From: GCA-2687025 sp964473525
GTDB lineage: Bacteria; Poribacteria; WGA-4E; GCA-2687025
Direction: 5' to 3'
DNA: 64,000 nucleotides
Assembly: GCA_964473525.1 (NCBI GenBank)
Contig: CAYYPK010000002.1
Location: 248,001-312,000 of the forward strand
Shown here: positions 61,326-64,000 of the stretch, in pieces
Position numbering within the stretch: the stretch's first letter is position 1
How the letters are laid out: each line of letters begins with the position of its first letter
The notes under the pieces: generated by a model
Seen by the model: the letters and a program-made list of their open reading frames with translations, nothing else
Told to the model about the DNA's origin: nothing
Databases searched by the model: none
Made by a program: the position numbers and the translations under genes

Positions 61326-64000
61326 TCACACCGTCCGCGCGCGGCCCTTGGCGGCGCGTAGGCGGTCTAGTCCACTTCCCCCGCCGTCGGTCGTTGGCGG
61401 TCGTGCCGTCGTGGTCTTCCTCGGCCTGTTCGTGATAGCCCGCGAAGACCCTCCCGCGCGTCGCTTCGCCAGCGACAGGGCGGAAAGCTGCGTATCCGTC
61501 CGCTGAGAAGGCCCGGCGGCCCGAGTCCAGCCAAAGTGTCTCATGACCCACTCCAGAAACACAATGGCGATCCCGACGAGGAGCAGGAACGGAGCGAGCT
61601 CTCGCTCGAACGGCACGCCGGAACCAGTGCGGCTGTCCCACCCCCTGGGCTCGGGCGCCACCGCCCCACCGGATCCCTCGGCAAGCTCCCGCAGGCGCTC
61701 GGGACGAGGCCTGACCAGCCACTCGGCGTTCCCTGCGTATGCTATAGTCCCCCGAGCGACTTCCCTTTCGCCCGACAGCGCGACGACCGTGTAGATCCCA
61801 GGCGTGGGGAGCAACAGACGGCCGTCGTATCCGGTGGCCACGGGCGCCATGTCTACCGTAACCGACTGGCCGTCTTCCGCGGTTGCGCGCGCGCGCAGCC
61901 GCGTAGGAGGCGGGCTGTCGGGAGGGTATGTGAGGCGCGCCACCACCGTGGACCCCTCAACGGCGACGGAGTAGTCGAAGGTCTCCGGGCGTCCGTCGGG
62001 CAGCGCCCACCGCAGCCACGATTCCCATCGCGCGGCGTAGTCTGGGGTCCGCGCCCAAGGCGTCGTCCAGCGATTCCCGCCGTCGGACATGAACGCTAGC
62101 GACTTGCCCAATCCGTAGCGCCACCCGACGAGAAGTGGGTCGCCTTCCTGGGTGCGCAGGAACGTCTCAGCGGTCGTCTTCGGCGTCGTCGCCAGGTACG
62201 CGGCGAACGGTGGGTATGCGCCACTCGCAAGGGAGCCGGCGCCGAGGACGACCTGTGTCTCCTCGCGGACGACTACATCACCAGTCTGTCGAGCTTCCTC
62301 CGCGAACACGCGTGGCAAGCGCGACATGTCGCTTAGCGCGTGGAACGAGCCTCCGCCCGCCTGCGCGATGTCCTGAAGCACCGGCTTCGCGTCGCTTCCG
62401 ACCGCCACCGTCGACACGGTGATGCTCTTCGCTGACAGATCCCGCGCCATTGCCGCCAGGTCGCCTTCGGATTGGCCGTCGGAGAGCAGCACGACGTGCC
62501 GACGTGGGAAATCCGCTGTCGTGAGAAGACGGTCAGCCTCGACAAGGGCGGACGCGATATCGGTGCCCGCCCCGGGACGAAGGCTCTCGACGGCGGCCAT
62601 CACGCTGGCGCCCGCGTCCTGGGGAGTGAGCGGCGCGGCTACGTGGGCTTCCGCGTCGAAGGCGACCACGCCGATGTGGTCCTCGTCTTCTAGCGCGTCG
62701 ATGGCGGCGCGGGTAGCGGACGCGGCGAGTGTGAGTTTTTGCACGCCGCCACTCTCGTGCGCCATGCTCCCGGACTTGTCGAGCAGCAGCAGGAGCGCGA
62801 GGGGTTGCTTGCGGTCCTGCGGGATCATCTCGACCGGCGCGGCGTCTTCAAGAGGCGTCTTCCGCCAGTCGCCGGCGCCGTACGTTCGCGGCCCGCCAAT
62901 GCTGAGCCACGCTCCCCCGTCCTCGACGTATCTCGCCACGGCCCGCATGTGCGGCTCCGTCAGATCGCCAGCGGCGACGTTGTCGAACACGATGACGTCG
63001 TAGTCCGACAGTCGCGCCGTGTGCGAGGGCAGCGAGTCTGGAACGCCGCGCGTCCAGGTCACGTCGGTCGCCGCGCGCAACGCCGCCTCAACAGCGGAAG
63101 CTCCTTCCGAGTTGCCAGAGATGTACAGCCCTCGCGCCCGCCCGGCGACGCTAACGTACGCGGAGGCGCGGTTGTCGCGCGTGTTGGGGTCGTCCTGCGT
63201 CGTCAGCGTTGCCACGACGCGCTGTTCGCCGGACTCCTCATCCACCCGCGGCAGCGACGGCTCTGGCGCAATGACCTGCTCTACCAGCGTGACGCCCTCA
63301 TCGATCTCTACGTCACGGTCGACAGTGGTTCTGGCGCCGAGGGAGAAGCGCAACGTCCCGACCGTGGCGCGATCTGACTCCAGGACGACGCGGGCCACGA
63401 TGGGCGCTCCTGCGCGGGCGTGGGAGGGAACTCGCAGCGACGCGACCCGGACTCCCTCGCCCACGCGCGACGCCAGGGGCACGACCGTGACCGGGATGCC
63501 CTCCGCCCGTAGGCGGGGGAGGGCTTCGCGCATGTCGCCCGCGGTCTCGGCGCCGTCCGTCGCGAGGAGTATGCGGCGGTCGCCCGTGGGTGGCAGCAGG
63601 TCCATCGCCAGAGCCAACGCCGCTTCGACGTTCGTGCCGGACGGGTCAGCGTTGAGGCCGGAGACGGGTCGTTGCAGCGTGGTGGAGAATAGGTCGGAGG
63701 GTAGTCCGAAGCCCCTGATGACCCTTGGCGCGCCGCCGAAGGTGATGGCGGCTACTGCCGCATCGTCAGGCGTCTCACGCAGGTAGGGAGCCAACGCGTC
63801 GCCAGCGGCGGCAGGAACGGGACCGGTGGCGCTGGAGGACGCGTCCACAACGGCCACGACGGACACTTGCGCGCGCGTGCTCTGCCAATAGGGCTCCAAC
63901 AGCGCGCCCAGAATCGCGGCGATCGCCACGAGCCGCATCGCGACGTGGACCCACATCCGCCGTTGCCGACGACGTGGCCCCGTGAGCCAAGTCGCCACGG
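61326..64000 (-). CDS. Membrane protein with VWA and GATase-like domains, cut by the window edge
   Basis: At least 890 residues; the 5' end lies beyond the right edge. The visible part starts with a basic loop and a membrane helix (MRLVAIAAILGALLE). Then come a VWA-like fold (VSVVAVVDASSSATG), a glutamine-amidotransferase-like fold (RGLYISGNSEGASAVEAAL, DYDVIVFDNVAAGDL, GGAWLSIGGPRTYGAG), a second VWA with an intact metal site (LLLDKSGSMAHESGG) and VVLLSDGQSEGD. A last helix is near the C-terminus (APFLLLVGIAIVFLEWVM), then a basic tail. Complete relatives start with one more membrane helix, so the frame is probably internal at the edge. The role is unknown; relatives are found in envelope and moxR-linked clusters. 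The acidic HEAT-like gene follows. Confidence 0.85.
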   Translation of the reverse strand, partial: VATWLTGPRRRQRRMWVHVAMRLVAIAAILGALLEPYWQSTRAQVSVVAVVDASSSATGPVPAAAGDALAPYLRETPDDAAVAAITFGGAPRVIRGFGLPSDLFSTTLQRPVSGLNADPSGTNVEAALALAMDLLPPTGDRRILLATDGAETAGDMREALPRLRAEGIPVTVVPLASRVGEGVRVASLRVPSHARAGAPIVARVVLESDRATVGTLRFSLGARTTVDRDVEIDEGVTLVEQVIAPEPSLPRVDEESGEQRVVATLTTQDDPNTRDNRASAYVSVAGRARGLYISGNSEGASAVEAALRAATDVTWTRGVPDSLPSHTARLSDYDVIVFDNVAAGDLTEPHMRAVARYVEDGGAWLSIGGPRTYGAGDWRKTPLEDAAPVEMIPQDRKQPLALLLLLDKSGSMAHESGGVQKLTLAASATRAAIDALEDEDHIGVVAFDAEAHVAAPLTPQDAGASVMAAVESLRPGAGTDIASALVEADRLLTTADFPRRHVVLLSDGQSEGDLAAMARDLSAKSITVSTVAVGSDAKPVLQDIAQAGGGSFHALSDMSRLPRVFAEEARQTGDVVVREETQVVLGAGSLASGAYPPFAAYLATTPKTTAETFLRTQEGDPLLVGWRYGLGKSLAFMSDGGNRWTTPWARTPDYAARWESWLRWALPDGRPETFDYSVAVEGSTVVARLTYPPDSPPPTRLRARATAEDGQSVTVDMAPVATGYDGRLLLPTPGIYTVVALSGEREVARGTIAYAGNAEWLVRPRPERLRELAEGSGGAVAPEPRGWDSRTGSGVPFERELAPFLLLVGIAIVFLEWVMRHFGWTRAAGPSQRTDTQLSALSLAKRRAGGSSRAITNRPRKTTTARPPTTDGGGSGLDRLRAAKGRARTV

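Overview
The window is a GC-rich, gene-dense stretch of a bacterial chromosome. The organism had two membranes: there is an Omp85-type barrel, two further predicted outer-membrane barrels, lipoproteins and SecDF. A 10-base run of N at 6496-6505 marks a scaffold join, so this is draft, probably metagenome-derived, sequence. The mix of secreted TolB-type propellers, DUF5916, ankyrin repeats, SMP-30, Gfo/Idh/MocA, FAD oxidoreductase and agarase-like hydrolase resembles uncultivated marine or sponge-associated phyla such as Poribacteria or Latescibacteria. No rRNA or marker gene here settles the phylum. I saw no rRNA, tRNA, CRISPR array, integrase or insertion sequence.

Layout. 80-8344 (minus) is a run of tightly spaced genes: an aspartoacylase-like deacylase, an oligogalacturonate-lyase-like propeller broken by the gap, a metallophosphoesterase, a GNAT protein, a chimeric Omp85 protein, and two tandem secreted sandwich proteins. 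8510-16600 (plus) holds a membrane protein, an anchored von Willebrand A protein, a DUF255 thioredoxin-fold protein, a Gfo/Idh/MocA dehydrogenase and an IPT/TIG lipoprotein. 16603-19349 holds SMP-30 and a large FAD oxidoreductase. 19644-27569 holds an hsp20 gene behind a near-perfect sigma-54 promoter, a heterodimeric ABC exporter, secD-secF and a small membrane protein.

27598-36366 carries paired GrpB-like genes, paired TolB-type propellers with a decayed third copy, an ankyrin protein, a secreted two-VOC protein, a SelA-like PLP enzyme and a small membrane protein. 36599-45393 carries a VOC protein, a DUF5916 outer-membrane protein, two small genes, and a cluster of two aminoglycoside-phosphotransferase-like kinases alternating with a SnoaL-SRPBCC-GyrI fusion and a lone SRPBCC protein. 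45407-49203 has comM and two more propellers, the second frameshifted. 49600-53760 is a very large soluble histidine kinase with six PAS and two GAF domains. 53896-56383 is a DUF4266-DUF3570-apbE operon. Then come an agarase-like GH, an EamA exporter, an amidohydrolase, a HEAT-like acidic protein and a VWA/GATase-like membrane protein cut by the right edge.

Common threads. Many products are exported and look suited to binding or degrading polysaccharide and processing sugars. Six exported proteins of two unrelated folds end in the same short tail (consensus about GK-x-x-T-T-W-A/G-x-L-K), which looks like a shared C-terminal sorting or anchoring tag. Neighbouring genes are often coupled by 4-base overlaps, including TTGA as well as ATGA and GTGA. 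Frequent non-ATG starts (GTG, TTG) are supported by good Shine-Dalgarno sequences. All family assignments were made by reading motifs, without database searches.
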